Positions 27,155 through 35,966 of a stretch of DNA of 64,000 nt are shown one piece after another. Under the pieces are notes generated by a model. It saw only the letters and a program-made list of their open reading frames with translations, was not told the DNA's origin and did not search any database. The stretch comes from Methylorubrum populi. GTDB taxonomy: Bacteria > Pseudomonadota > Alphaproteobacteria > Rhizobiales > Beijerinckiaceae. The stretch covers positions 1,749,001-1,813,000 of the forward strand of contig JAQIIU010000003.1 in the NCBI GenBank assembly GCA_036946625.1, in the 5' to 3' direction. The translations under genes and the position numbers were made by a program. Each line of letters opens with the position of its first letter. Within the stretch, counting starts at the first letter, position 1.

Positions 27155-27189
27155 GTTGCCCCTGGCAGGAACGGGCGCGTTTCGTTCGC

Positions 27190-27360
27190 CTGATACGCCA
27201 TCCGGTTGATGACTTCGGCCTCTCCTGCGTCATCGCGAGGCGAAGCCGTGGCGATCCAGGGCGCGCCCTTTCCGGACCGGTCGCGCCCTGGATCGCTTCG
27301 CGGCCGCTCGCGATGACGGAGGGGGGCGAAACCCGAAGCGATCAATCGGAAACGGTATGA
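27190..27360. repeat. R2-long repeat, copy 2
   Basis: 171 bp, nearly identical to 2244-2413. Both ends are conserved, CTGATACG to GAAACGGTATGA, which defines the unit. A further R2 arm (CGGATCGCTTCGCCTGACGG then CTCGCGATGACGG) lies at 27480-27512, just before the IS element. Confidence 0.85.
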
Positions 27361-27548
27361 CCCGCCGCATCCGGAGTGTCGAGCGCAGCCGGAACAGACC
27401 TCGCCCCACGGCTGCAAGGCGGAGCCGACCCTGCCGGCGAAGGTTGTGGGATCGTACGGATGTCCGATCCGGTGCCGTGGCGGATCGCTTCGCCTGACGG
27501 CTCGCGATGACGGCGTGGATTTGCTCCTCCGTCCTTGCGAGGCTCGGC

Positions 27549-28657
27549 GCAAGCAATCTACCGTGTCTCAGGTCAAGCGGTCTGGAAGGTCTTTCCGGCG
27601 CGGACCATGGCGTTGAGGGTGGTGACGAGCTTTCGCACGACGGCGATGAGGGCGAGTTTGTGGGGCTTGCCGGCTTGGCGCAGGCGCTCGTAGAGGCGGC
27701 GGAAGACGGGGTTGTGGCGGCTGGCGGTCAGGGCGGCCATGAACATCACGTCGCGCAAGGCTTTGCGTCCGCCGGTGATGCTGGCCGAGCGGATCGAGGA
27801 GCCGCTGTGGCAGGTGATGGGCGCCACGCCGACCAGAGCCGCGACCGTGCGCCGGTTCAGGCGGCCGAGTTCCGGCAGCCACGCCAGCAGGGCACGACAG
27901 GCCACGGGTCCGACGCCCTTGCACGTGCGCAACAGGGCGGCGGTGCGAGCCAGTTCGGCATCGGCGGCGATGGCTTCGTCCAAGGCCGCGCCGATCGCGG
28001 CGATCTGGCCGTCGAGCAGGGCGAGGCTGGCGGTGATCGAGGCGCGCACGATCGTGCTCTCGGTGCGTTCGGCCCGGCACTGCTCGGCCTGTCGCTGATC
28101 CTTGAGCTGGCCGAGCCGGGTCATCAGTTCGGCGAGCGCGCGCTGAGCCGGGCTCGGCAGCGGCGGGGCGACTTCGTCCACGGTAAAGGCCGCCAAGGCG
28201 GCCAGGACGGCGGCGTCGATCCGATCGGTCTTGGCCAGCCGCGCCTGGGCGCGGGCGAATGCCCGGGCGCGGCCGGGATGGATCCGGCGGATCGGCAGCC
28301 CCAGCGCCGTGGCGGCTTCGATCAGCGGCCACTCGTAGCCGCCGGTGGCTTCGCACACGAGGTTGGCGCAGGCGCGCCAGTGCGGCTTGGACAAGGCGGC
28401 CGTCAGGGCCGCGACCGTGTTGTCGATGCGGGCGGTGCGTCCGCGCGTGTCGGCCAGATCGACCCAATCCTTCGAGACATCGGCGCCGAGAAAGCAAGGG
28501 GAGGCTGGCGCGGTGTGGGCTGGCGAGGCTACCATGACGAGGCCTTTCGCGAGACAGGCAAGGTCCTCTGGCACGGGATTGTAAGCTCGGGCTGCGCCCG
28601 CTCTACCGTTCGTGCTCAAGACCGTGGAGGCGCCGCCGACGGATCAAGATTGCTTGC
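27549..28657 (-). mobile_element. IS110-family insertion sequence inside a REP-like palindrome
   Basis: A single transposase gene (27573-28535, minus) is flanked by an 11-bp perfect mirror, GCAAGCAATCT (27549-27559) and AGATTGCTTGC (28647-28657). The left flank continues outward as CTTGCGAGGCTCGGC, the arm of the R2 family also seen intact at about 48837. The mirror is therefore more likely the split target palindrome than a terminal repeat of the IS. IS110 elements have no classical long terminal repeats and some are known to target REP sequences. The upstream non-coding end (28536-28646) is where IS110 members encode their bridge RNA. Confidence 0.7.
27573..28535 (-). CDS. IS110-family transposase (DEDD recombinase)
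   Basis: 320 residues from the ATG at 28535. The N-terminal RuvC-like DEDD domain begins GADVSKDWVDLAD and continues with CEATGGYEWPL and KTDRIDAAVLA. The C-terminal Tnp_20-type domain has LRTCKGVGPVACRALL and the catalytic-serine region CHSGSSIRSASITGGRK. No frameshift is seen, so it may be active. In IS110 elements this protein works with a non-coding bridge RNA to choose the target. Confidence 0.9.
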   Translation of the reverse strand: MVASPAHTAPASPCFLGADVSKDWVDLADTRGRTARIDNTVAALTAALSKPHWRACANLVCEATGGYEWPLIEAATALGLPIRRIHPGRARAFARAQARLAKTDRIDAAVLAALAAFTVDEVAPPLPSPAQRALAELMTRLGQLKDQRQAEQCRAERTESTIVRASITASLALLDGQIAAIGAALDEAIAADAELARTAALLRTCKGVGPVACRALLAWLPELGRLNRRTVAALVGVAPITCHSGSSIRSASITGGRKALRDVMFMAALTASRHNPVFRRLYERLRQAGKPHKLALIAVVRKLVTTLNAMVRAGKTFQTA

Positions 28658-28892
28658 GACCTCGCAGTCGATCCAGAAGCGATCCCGCCGGCGGCCCTCC
28701 CGTTGTCGCTCCGGTTCCGTCGCCGGAAAAGACCGACAAACCCAACGTACAATCCAGGGCGGCGCGTCTCCGGAAAGGTCGCGGCGCCGGAGCGCTTCGC
28801 ATGACGCTCACGACGACGACCCGAGCGGCGGTGGAGGCCGCCCTCCCGATCTTCGAACCCTTTTTGCGGGCGGAGGGGACGATCCGCCCCGC

Positions 28893-30644
28893 TCACGCCA
28901 GCGGGTTGAGCGCCGGGTTGCGCGCCGGCAACGGAGCGGCCAGCGTCAGGTGAAAACCTTCCGGGGCGTAATCGGTCGTGATCTGCGCCTGGACCTGGGC
29001 CGTCAGCACCCGCTGCAGCAGGCGCGAGCCGAACCCCTGGCGGGTCGGCGGCTCCACGCGCGGGCCGCCGCTCTCGCGCCAGTCGAGATGCAGCACGCCG
29101 GCCTCGACGCTCCAGGTGATCGCGACCCGGCCGCGCCCCGTCGAGAGGGCGCCGTACTTGGCGGCGTTGGTGGTCAGTTCGTGGATCGCCATGCCGATCG
29201 GCACGGCGATGTCGGAGGGCAGATCCACCGGCGGCCCGTCGAGGACGATGCGCAGGTCCGGCGAGGCCTCGGTCTCGCTCTCGGCGTAGGGCATCAGTTC
29301 GGAGGCGAGCAGGTCGCGCAGGCTCGCCGTCTGCCACGTCGCCTCGGTGAGCACGCTGTGGGTGTGGGCGAGCGACTTGATGCGGCCGACGAAGGCCTCG
29401 TGGAAGCTGTCGATGCTGGTGGCGGTGCGCGCCGTCGAGCCGACGATGGCCTGCACGGTGGCGAGCGTGTTCTTTACCCGGTGGTGCAGTTCGCGGATCA
29501 GCAGGCTGCGGCGCTCCTCGGAGAGGTGGCGGTCGGTCACGTCGGCGACGACGCCGATCAGTCGCCGCGGCAGGCCGCCCGACCGGCCGCGCTCGAACCG
29601 CCCGGCCATCTCGATGGTGCGCCAGGTGCCGTCGTCGTGGCGGCGGATGCGGCCGGTGGCGTGCAGGATCGTGTCCTCGCGCAGGGCCCGCAGGATCGCC
29701 TGCCGGAAGTGCGGCCGGTCCTCGGGGTGGAGGATCTCCTTGAGGAAGGCGGCCTTGCCGATGCTGCCCTCTTCCGGCCGGCGGCCGAAGATCGCGAACA
29801 TCCGCTCGTTCTCCCAGGTCGCCCGGTCGTCGAGCACGTGCCACTCGAAGATGCCGAGATCGGCCACCGTGGTCGCGACCCGCAGGCGCTCCTCGCGCTC
29901 GGCGAGCGCCGCCCGGGCCTCGACCCGGGTCGTGATGTCCTGCACCACGCCGACGATGCCGACGGCGGTGCCGTCGGCGGACAGCACCGCCTCGCCGCGG
30001 GCGCCGATCCAGATCTCGGCGCCGTCGGCGGCACGGCGGAAGCGGGTCTGGAAGGCGTAGGCGCGGCGCTCGGCGACCGCCGCGGCGATGGAAGCCTGGA
30101 GGCGCTCGGCATCGGCCGGGTCGATCCGGCCCTTCATCGCGTCCCAGGTGACGGAACGCCCCGGGGCGTAGCCGAGGATCTGCCCGGCCCGGCGCGAGAA
30201 CGCCAGTTGCCCCGTGGTGAGATCCCAGCGCCACTCGCCGAGGCCCGCCGCGGTCAGGGCGTCGCGGTTCTGCTCGGCCCGCACCAGTTCGTCGGCATCG
30301 ACGAGATCGGCGGCGGCGACCATCTCGGCACCGGGCTCGCCGGAGAGGGTGAGGCGCAGGTCGAGGCTGCCGCCGTCGGCCCGGGTCCAGCGGCGAATGC
30401 CCGCCTTCGGCACCAGCGCGTCCCCGCCGAACGGGTCCCGGCCGATCACCTGATCGGCGGGCCGGCCGTCGAGGGCGCCCGGCGCGTAGCCGAGCCAGCG
30501 GCACAGGCAGGCGTTGGCGGTGCGGATCGTACGCCCGTCGGGCGAGAGCACGGCGAGGCCCACCGGCGCGCCGTCGAAAGCCGCACGGTACAGGGCGGGC
30601 GACAGGTCCGCCGGTCGAGAGCCCTGGTCCGCTCTGTCCTGCAC
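28893..30644 (-). CDS. Multi-PAS sensor histidine kinase, HWE/HisKA_2 type
   Basis: 583 residues from a GTG at 30644. Three PAS-like domains are visible: about 15-110 (YRAAFDGAPVGLAVLSPDG), 125-240 (GLGEWRWDLTTGQLAFSRRA) and 250-375 (VADLGIFEWHVLDDRATWEN, with PAC-type RRLIGVVADVTD). The phosphoacceptor is in LIRELHHRVKNTLATVQAI (about 385-400), followed by an ATPase domain (IGMAIHELTTNAAKYGALS). There is no membrane segment, so the signal is cytoplasmic. No response regulator is adjacent. Gap 28658-28892 to the IS holds degenerate REP-like sequence only. Confidence 0.85.
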   Translation of the reverse strand: MQDRADQGSRPADLSPALYRAAFDGAPVGLAVLSPDGRTIRTANACLCRWLGYAPGALDGRPADQVIGRDPFGGDALVPKAGIRRWTRADGGSLDLRLTLSGEPGAEMVAAADLVDADELVRAEQNRDALTAAGLGEWRWDLTTGQLAFSRRAGQILGYAPGRSVTWDAMKGRIDPADAERLQASIAAAVAERRAYAFQTRFRRAADGAEIWIGARGEAVLSADGTAVGIVGVVQDITTRVEARAALAEREERLRVATTVADLGIFEWHVLDDRATWENERMFAIFGRRPEEGSIGKAAFLKEILHPEDRPHFRQAILRALREDTILHATGRIRRHDDGTWRTIEMAGRFERGRSGGLPRRLIGVVADVTDRHLSEERRSLLIRELHHRVKNTLATVQAIVGSTARTATSIDSFHEAFVGRIKSLAHTHSVLTEATWQTASLRDLLASELMPYAESETEASPDLRIVLDGPPVDLPSDIAVPIGMAIHELTTNAAKYGALSTGRGRVAITWSVEAGVLHLDWRESGGPRVEPPTRQGFGSRLLQRVLTAQVQAQITTDYAPEGFHLTLAAPLPARNPALNPLA

Positions 30645-30752
30645 TCCGTTCCCCGTTCAGCCGCCCGCCGCGGGTGCAGGCGGGACCGTCCGGAGGGCGG
30701 CACCATGACGGAGGCCGCCGCGGACGACAAGACGGTCGACCTCAGGCAAGCC

Positions 30753-31685
30753 TCATCGGCTGCTGCCGGTCAACAGGCTCGGCAGGGAAGCGGCGAGCAT
30801 CCCCCCTGCGCGGATCACCGCACCCGCATCCCCCGCCGAGCCCCGGGCCAGCGCCCGGCCGAGACGCCCCGGCAGGTTCACGGCGAATGCCGCGGCCAGG
30901 ACGCCGAGGAAAACCGCTCGTCCGTGGTGCTTTCGCGCGTAGAGGGCCTGCGCCCGCAGGAAGTAGAACAGGCGCCGGTCCTTCACCGCCTCGGTGGTGC
31001 CCTGGCCGCGATGGCGGATCTCGGCCTGTGCGGCGTGACACACGGCGAAGCCCGCGGCCCGGGTGCGGGCGCAGAGGTCGGCATCCTCCCAGTAGACGAA
31101 GAAGCGCTCGTCGAACCCGCCGAGCCTCTCGAAGAGCGGGCGCCGGATCATCAGGAAGGCGCCCATCACCGCCTCCACGGCCCGCGTCTGCCCGTGGTCC
31201 CAGTCGAGCAGGAAGTGCGGGCGCACGAGGCCCGGCAGCAGCCGGTCGAGGAACAGGGTGTGGGCGATCAGGCTCGCCGCGGTCGGGTGGCGGGCGCAGG
31301 TGCGGTGGGTGCGCCCCGCCGCGTCGACCAGCCGGGCGCCGACGATGCCGGTGCCGGCGGACGCCTCCAGCACCGCGCGGGCGGCCGGGATCCCGTCCCG
31401 GCTCACCTGCGTATCGGGATTGAGGAACAGGATGGCGTCGGCCGTCCCGAGGGCCGCGCCCTGGTTGCAGGCCCGGGCGAAGCCGAGATTCCTTTCGTTG
31501 CGCAGCACGATCGGGGCGAGGCCGGCTTGGCCGAGGTCTTGGGCCGAGCCGTCGGTCGAGGCGTTGTCGACCACGACGACGCGCAGGCGCTCCGCCCCCG
31601 CACTCGCGGCGAGGCTGGCGAGGCAGGCCCGGAGCTGGTCGCCGGCATTCCAGTTGACGATGACGACATCGAGGCGCGGGCTCAC
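30753..31685 (-). CDS. Glycosyltransferase, family 2
   Basis: 310 residues from a GTG at 31685 that overlaps the stop of the upstream glycosyltransferase (GTGA). The GT-A fold is seen in DVVIVNWNAGDQLRACL, VVVDNASTDGS and the DxD-type LFLNPDTQVS. The block GFDERFFVYWEDADLCART is typical of rhamnosyltransferase-like GT2 enzymes. A hydrophobic C-terminal part (about 255-300) may associate with the membrane. It probably adds a sugar during surface polysaccharide or O-antigen synthesis. Confidence 0.85.
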   Translation of the reverse strand: MSPRLDVVIVNWNAGDQLRACLASLAASAGAERLRVVVVDNASTDGSAQDLGQAGLAPIVLRNERNLGFARACNQGAALGTADAILFLNPDTQVSRDGIPAARAVLEASAGTGIVGARLVDAAGRTHRTCARHPTAASLIAHTLFLDRLLPGLVRPHFLLDWDHGQTRAVEAVMGAFLMIRRPLFERLGGFDERFFVYWEDADLCARTRAAGFAVCHAAQAEIRHRGQGTTEAVKDRRLFYFLRAQALYARKHHGRAVFLGVLAAAFAVNLPGRLGRALARGSAGDAGAVIRAGGMLAASLPSLLTGSSR

Positions 31686-32620
31686 GGCGGCGCGTCCGCC
31701 GGGCGCCCGAGCCGGCCGCCCAGGCCCTGCGCCAGCGCCCCGACGAGGCGCGCGAGCACGCGCGGGGAGAAGCGGTGCCGGGTCCAGTACAGGCCGATCT
31801 GGAGCGGCAGGTAGGCCATCTGCTTCAGCTTCCACCGGCCCGGCACGTGGGGCAGGCGCCAGCCATAGGCGGTGTTGCGCACGTAGGCCGCCATGCGGAA
31901 CAGCGGCTGGTCCGGCATCGTCACGGGCAGGAACCGGGCGCGGATGGCGCCGCGGCCGACGCTGTGCGGGATCGCGGTGCCCGGGTCCATCCAGCAGCTC
32001 CGGCCCCGGGCCCAGGCGCGGAAGCACCATTCGAGATCGACCGCGTCGATGAAGAAATCCTCGCGGAACGGCCCGACCCGCCCGAAGGCGGCGAGATCCA
32101 CCAGCGAGCCGGAGGTCGCCAGGAATTCGACGGGTCGGAGGGCGCCGCGCGGCGGCACGCCCGGACGGCGCGGGTAGGCCGGCGCCTTGTGGCCGGGATG
32201 GGGCGCGGGCGCCGGGCCGACGACCGCCGGGGGCGGATCGTCCGGCGCCATTCCGGTCAGGCCGCGGTGCAGGGCGAGCACGGTCTCGACGCCCGCATCG
32301 GCATCCTGATCGAGCAGGAACAGGTATCGGAAGCCCGCCGCGCCGGCCGCCTCGGCCAGGGCGTTGAGGGCGGCGGCGATGCCGAGGTTGCGGCCCCCGC
32401 CGAGCCGGGTCAGGCCGGCCGCGTCCCGCATCCGCGCCGATGCGTCGGGCGGGATGCCGCCGTTGTCGTAGACGAGCACCGGCATCCGCCCGGCGAAGCG
32501 CTCGACCACCCGCGCCACCTGAGCCGGGGAGGGACGGAAGAACACGACCGCGACGGCGGTGTCGGGAGGGACGTTCGGGGGATCGGGAGGCGTCACGTCG
32601 GAACCGTTGCGGCGAGGCAT
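31682..32620 (-). CDS. Glycosyltransferase, family 2 (rhamnosyltransferase-like)
   Basis: 312 residues from the ATG at 32620; a GTG at 32596 is an alternative start. Motifs are VVFFRPS (about 26-32), YDNGG, LGGGRNLGIAAALN, the metal-binding DQDAD in LFLLDQDADAG, and FIDAVDLEWCFRAW. The pattern matches the WbbL/RfbF-type rhamnosyltransferases. It overlaps the downstream glycosyltransferase gene by 4 bases, so the pair probably acts on the same glycan. Confidence 0.83.
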   Translation of the reverse strand: MPRRNGSDVTPPDPPNVPPDTAVAVVFFRPSPAQVARVVERFAGRMPVLVYDNGGIPPDASARMRDAAGLTRLGGGRNLGIAAALNALAEAAGAAGFRYLFLLDQDADAGVETVLALHRGLTGMAPDDPPPAVVGPAPAPHPGHKAPAYPRRPGVPPRGALRPVEFLATSGSLVDLAAFGRVGPFREDFFIDAVDLEWCFRAWARGRSCWMDPGTAIPHSVGRGAIRARFLPVTMPDQPLFRMAAYVRNTAYGWRLPHVPGRWKLKQMAYLPLQIGLYWTRHRFSPRVLARLVGALAQGLGGRLGRPADAPP

Positions 32621-32630
32621 CGGCCTCGCG

Positions 32631-32820
32631 CATCGTCCCGAAAGCCGGAGGCCACCTTTCGGGACGATGCTCTAGGCGCCGGACCGCGGGTGCGCAAGGG
32701 CGAGACGGTTTGCGGCCGATCGCGCCGGGTTCCGCCATATCCCGTCATCGCGAGCGTGAGCGAAGCGATCCAGCGGCGCGACCTTTCCGGATAGGGCAGT
32801 GCCCTGAATTGCTTCGGCTC
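32631..32820. repeat. Dispersed hairpin copy 2 and an R2 unit
   Basis: CATCGTCCCGAAAG (32631-32644) and CTTTCGGGACGATG (32656-32669) form a perfect 14-bp hairpin, matching the one at 20275. An R2 unit follows at 32741-32820 (CCGTCATCGCGAGCG, GCGATCCAG, then GAATTGCTTCGG). The rest of the gap to 32994 contains degenerate R2-like pieces and no gene. Confidence 0.75.
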
Positions 32821-32994
32821 CGCGATCCTGCTGGCGAAGGGTATCGGACCGCTGGGATGCCTCGTCCGGCGCCGCCGCGATCCAGGGCACGACGAGAGCC
32901 GAACGATCCTCTCACGTCGCCGCCGCTCCATTCGCCAGCGGGATCGGCGGAAGCCTCGCAAGGACGAAAGGGACACCGAGGCAATCCGAACGTC

Positions 32995-34509
32995 TCACTC
33001 CACCACGAGCTTGTAGCCCTGGCCGGGCCTGAGCACCGCACCGCGCTGCATGCCGTTGAGCACGAGGAAGCGGTCCACCGCGCGGTCGGGCACGCTCATG
33101 CGGCGGGCCAGACCCTCGACGGTGTCGCCCGCTCCGGCGGTGACGATCTGGAGATGGGCCGGCTTGAGGGAGGCCGTCTCCTCCGGCTCGATCGGGCGCA
33201 GGCTCTCCAGCCAGCGCCGGAAGGCCGGCTCCGGGTCGGTCGCGCCCTTGGCCGCCATGATCATGCGATAGGTGGTCTCGCCCATGCGGACCGCCGCGAG
33301 GCGGAAGGTCCAGTCCTTGCCGCGCGAGAGCGCGGTGACGACGGAGCGCCCGCCGACGATGCGGTTCTCGACCGAACCCGCCTCGATGGCGTCGTTCCAG
33401 GTGGCGCGCAGCACGTCCTCCAGGCTGCGGTCGCCGCTCGCCTCGACCTGATCGAACAGCAGGCGGCGGCTGCCCTCCGGCGTGGTGCCGAGCACGGCGT
33501 TGCGGGTGTTCTCGATGGCGAAGGCGTCCGGCACCTCGAAGGCGATGCCGAGGCCCGGATGCAGGAAGCGTCGGCCGCGCACCAGCCCCTCGCCGGGATC
33601 GTCGCCGTAGGCGAGCCCGTCGATCGCCGCGAGGTAGCGGGCGCGGTCGTCGGCGCCGAGGCCGGGTGCGCCGATGCGCCGGGCGGCACGGGTCACCAGC
33701 GCGATGCGCTCGGCGGTGGCCGGATGGGTCGCCAGCATGTCGGGCTCGGCCGCGCTGCCGCTGCCGGCCTTCAGCGCCATGGTGCGCTGGAGCGCGTCGA
33801 GGAAGCGGCCGGCGCCGAAGGGATCGTAGCCGGCCTGGGCCAGCACCCGCACGCCGTTGGTGTCGGCCTCGAACTCCTGCTCGCGGGAGAAGCGGGCGAG
33901 GGTGAACTTCGACTGGCTCGCCAGTTGCGCCCCCGTCGCGGGATCGTTCAGCACGTCGGCGACCACGCGGCTGACGAGTTGCGAGCGCAGGGCCATCTCG
34001 CTGCGGGCGGTGGCGTGGCGCAGGGTCACGTGGGCGATCTCGTGGGCGAGCACGGCCGCCGCTTCCGAGCTGTCGCTGGCGAGCGCCAGCAGGCCGCGGG
34101 TCACGTAGAGCCGGCCGCTCGGCAGGGCGAAGGCGTTGACGACGGGCGAGTCGAGCAGCGTGACCGCGTAGGCTTCCTCCGGCCGGTCGCTGGCGCGCAC
34201 CAGCCGGTCGGTGATCTCGGTGAGCAGCCGGTGGGCGGCGGGCGCGCGATACTCGCCGCCGAAGGAGGCGACGAGTTTGGCATGGTCCGCGTCGTCGGAG
34301 CGGGCGCGCCCCGTCGTCTTCGGCGCCTGCTCGGGCACCGTGATCACCGCGGGCGTGAGCACGCTTCCGGTCTGGTCGGCGGCGCAGGCGGCGAGCAGGG
34401 CGGCGAACGCGACCGCTGCGCCGAGCCGCACGCCGACGCGCGCAAGCTGGTCCCGGCGGCGCCCCCCCGCGCTCCGCCGCCCCGATTCGTGCTGCCGATC
34501 CCCCGTCAT
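32995..34509 (-). CDS. M48-family metalloprotease lipoprotein with LysM-like C-terminus
   Basis: 504 residues. The lipobox LLAAC (C42) ends the signal segment (about 25-41), so it is probably a lipoprotein. The zinc site is HEIAH at 156-160, with the third ligand in SREQEFEADTNGV (about 208-220). The M48 domain is about 75-270. A middle domain (about 290-440) is followed by a LysM-like end (VTAGAGDTVEGLARRMSVPD). It resembles BepA/YfgC-type proteases that assist or degrade outer-membrane proteins. Confidence 0.85.
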   Translation of the reverse strand: MTGDRQHESGRRSAGGRRRDQLARVGVRLGAAVAFAALLAACAADQTGSVLTPAVITVPEQAPKTTGRARSDDADHAKLVASFGGEYRAPAAHRLLTEITDRLVRASDRPEEAYAVTLLDSPVVNAFALPSGRLYVTRGLLALASDSSEAAAVLAHEIAHVTLRHATARSEMALRSQLVSRVVADVLNDPATGAQLASQSKFTLARFSREQEFEADTNGVRVLAQAGYDPFGAGRFLDALQRTMALKAGSGSAAEPDMLATHPATAERIALVTRAARRIGAPGLGADDRARYLAAIDGLAYGDDPGEGLVRGRRFLHPGLGIAFEVPDAFAIENTRNAVLGTTPEGSRRLLFDQVEASGDRSLEDVLRATWNDAIEAGSVENRIVGGRSVVTALSRGKDWTFRLAAVRMGETTYRMIMAAKGATDPEPAFRRWLESLRPIEPEETASLKPAHLQIVTAGAGDTVEGLARRMSVPDRAVDRFLVLNGMQRGAVLRPGQGYKLVVE

Positions 34510-34515
34510 GCCGTT

Positions 34516-35367
34516 CTAGCGCCGCAGCGCCCGCTCCCCCTCGACGACCTCGATCCCCTCGACGCCGGCAAGGTCGATCAGCGGTCCCCGCCCGATCTCG
34601 ACCCTGCCGCGGATTCTCACGAGGCGGCCCCTCAGCGTGGCCGCCGACAAACCATGTTCGGCAAGGGTCCGCCAAGTGCGTTTCTGCACGGTTACGGTCA
34701 AGCCCGTCTCACCCCGGCGGGCGAAGTCCAGATAAGTCCGCCCCGGCCGCTCGCCGACATGGAGGATGCGCCCCTCCACCACGGCGAAGCGCCCGGCGCG
34801 GGCGTTCAGCGCCGACGCGTCGGTCGCGGCGACCGGGCCGCCGGACCACAGGCCGCGCCCCGCCGCCCGCGGCACCTCTTCGAGGGCGCGCAGGGAAGGG
34901 CGGCACAGGGCGTCCGCCTCGCCGGCATCGGCGGAGGCGAGGCCCGCCGCGATCAGTGCCCCGGCGAGATCGACCGGTTCGGTCCCGCCGGCGATCCCAT
35001 CGGCGCGGCGGCGGCCCCAGCGATCCTCGGAACCGCGCTCGGTCAGGACGAGCGGCGCGTCGCGGAAGGACAAGAGGCGGCCCCGGGCAGCCGCGTCGAG
35101 AGCGGGATCGTCCGGCCAGCGCAGGTCCGAGAGCACCGCCCGGCCTCCGGACGCGAGAATCAGTTCGCCCCGGGCTCCGACCCCGGCGAGGCGATCCTCC
35201 CGGGAGGCCGCCGGGCGGCACGACGCATCGGCCCCGGACGGGGCGGCCACGGCCTGGGGTGCGGCGGGGCCGTTGCAGGCCGCGACGAGGCAGACGAGGA
35301 CCGGGGAGACGCCGCGGCCGGCCCGGCGTCCGTCGGATGCAGAATCGCGCCTGTCACCGGGCCACAT
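34516..35367 (-). CDS. Staphylococcal-nuclease-like lipoprotein
   Basis: 283 residues from the ATG at 35367. The signal ends in VCLVAAC, a likely lipobox. The N-terminal half resembles SNase folds (LSDLRWPDDPALDAAARGRL, ERGSEDRWGRRRA, LIAAGLASAD, then GRGLWSGG), but I cannot place all catalytic residues with confidence. The C-terminal half is an OB-fold-like segment (VVEGRILHVGERPGRTYLDF, LRGRLVRIRGRVE). The M48 protease gene follows after 6 bp, so the two form an operon of envelope lipoproteins. Confidence 0.7.
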   Translation of the reverse strand: MWPGDRRDSASDGRRAGRGVSPVLVCLVAACNGPAAPQAVAAPSGADASCRPAASREDRLAGVGARGELILASGGRAVLSDLRWPDDPALDAAARGRLLSFRDAPLVLTERGSEDRWGRRRADGIAGGTEPVDLAGALIAAGLASADAGEADALCRPSLRALEEVPRAAGRGLWSGGPVAATDASALNARAGRFAVVEGRILHVGERPGRTYLDFARRGETGLTVTVQKRTWRTLAEHGLSAATLRGRLVRIRGRVEIGRGPLIDLAGVEGIEVVEGERALRR

Positions 35368-35408
35368 CGTCACCGCTCGCGCTCGATCTCCGGTGATGAT
35401 GGCACGCG

Positions 35409-35441
35409 AAAAAGGCCCGGATCGCGGCCCGAGGCCGCGAT
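35409..35441 (-). other. Hairpin upstream of the nuclease-like gene
   Basis: ATCGCGGCC (35421-35429) and GGCCGCGAT (35433-35441) form a perfect 9-bp stem with a 3-base loop. On the minus strand CCGGGCC and then TTTTT follow. It resembles a terminator and stands 41 bp before the nuclease-like start, so it may be an attenuator or the end of an unseen upstream transcript. Confidence 0.4.
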
Positions 35442-35564
35442 GATTCCTTGGATGCCCCTTGCAAGCGCGGATTGTCGGCGGCTGCGTCCCCCGGGCAACA
35501 GAACCGGCGAACCTCCAGATCGCAGCGCGCCGATCCTCGGCCGCTTCGCCAGGGCCATCGCTTG

Positions 35565-35925
35565 AAGCGATGGCCCTGGTTTTCTTGGCCGGCCTCAGAG
35601 CCTGTTTGACCGGCGAACGTGTCTTCGTCAGGCAACGGCAAGGCGAGAGGAAGGTCCTACTCCCATCCTGAACCCTCATCCTGAGGTGCCGGAGCGCAGC
35701 GGAGGCCTCGAAGGGTGCTCCAGGAATCACGCGGGATCTGGAGGATCCTTCGAGGCCGCTCACGCGGCACCTCAGGATGAGGGGCGAGATGCGATCACTG
35801 CAGTCAAACAGGCTCTCAGTCGCCGGCGCCCGCCTCCGCGGGCTCAGGCTTTCACTCCGCTCGATGTTTTCAGGACGAACGTCCTGAAAACATCGAGCGA
35901 TGGCCCTGCCGCTTCGCGCCTGAAC
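35565..35925. repeat. Composite mosaic repeat, copy B
   Basis: AGAGCCTGTTTGAC (35597-35610) and GTCAAACAGGCTCT (35803-35816) enclose an R1 palindrome (35674-35782). To the right, 35817-35925 holds the hairpin block GCTCGATGTTTTCAGGACG / CGTCCTGAAAACATCGAGC, a perfect 19-bp mirror. The element fills most of the 599-bp gap before the tRNA-Arg gene. Confidence 0.85.
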
Positions 35926-35966
35926 GGTTGGCGCTCCCGCGCGATGATGCTAAGCCTTGCGTCGAC

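Noticed and set aside
28536..28892. Second gene inside the IS110 element or before the histidine kinase
   Set aside because: Frames there are Arg-rich and lack start sites; the space is better explained as IS end plus degenerate REP sequence.
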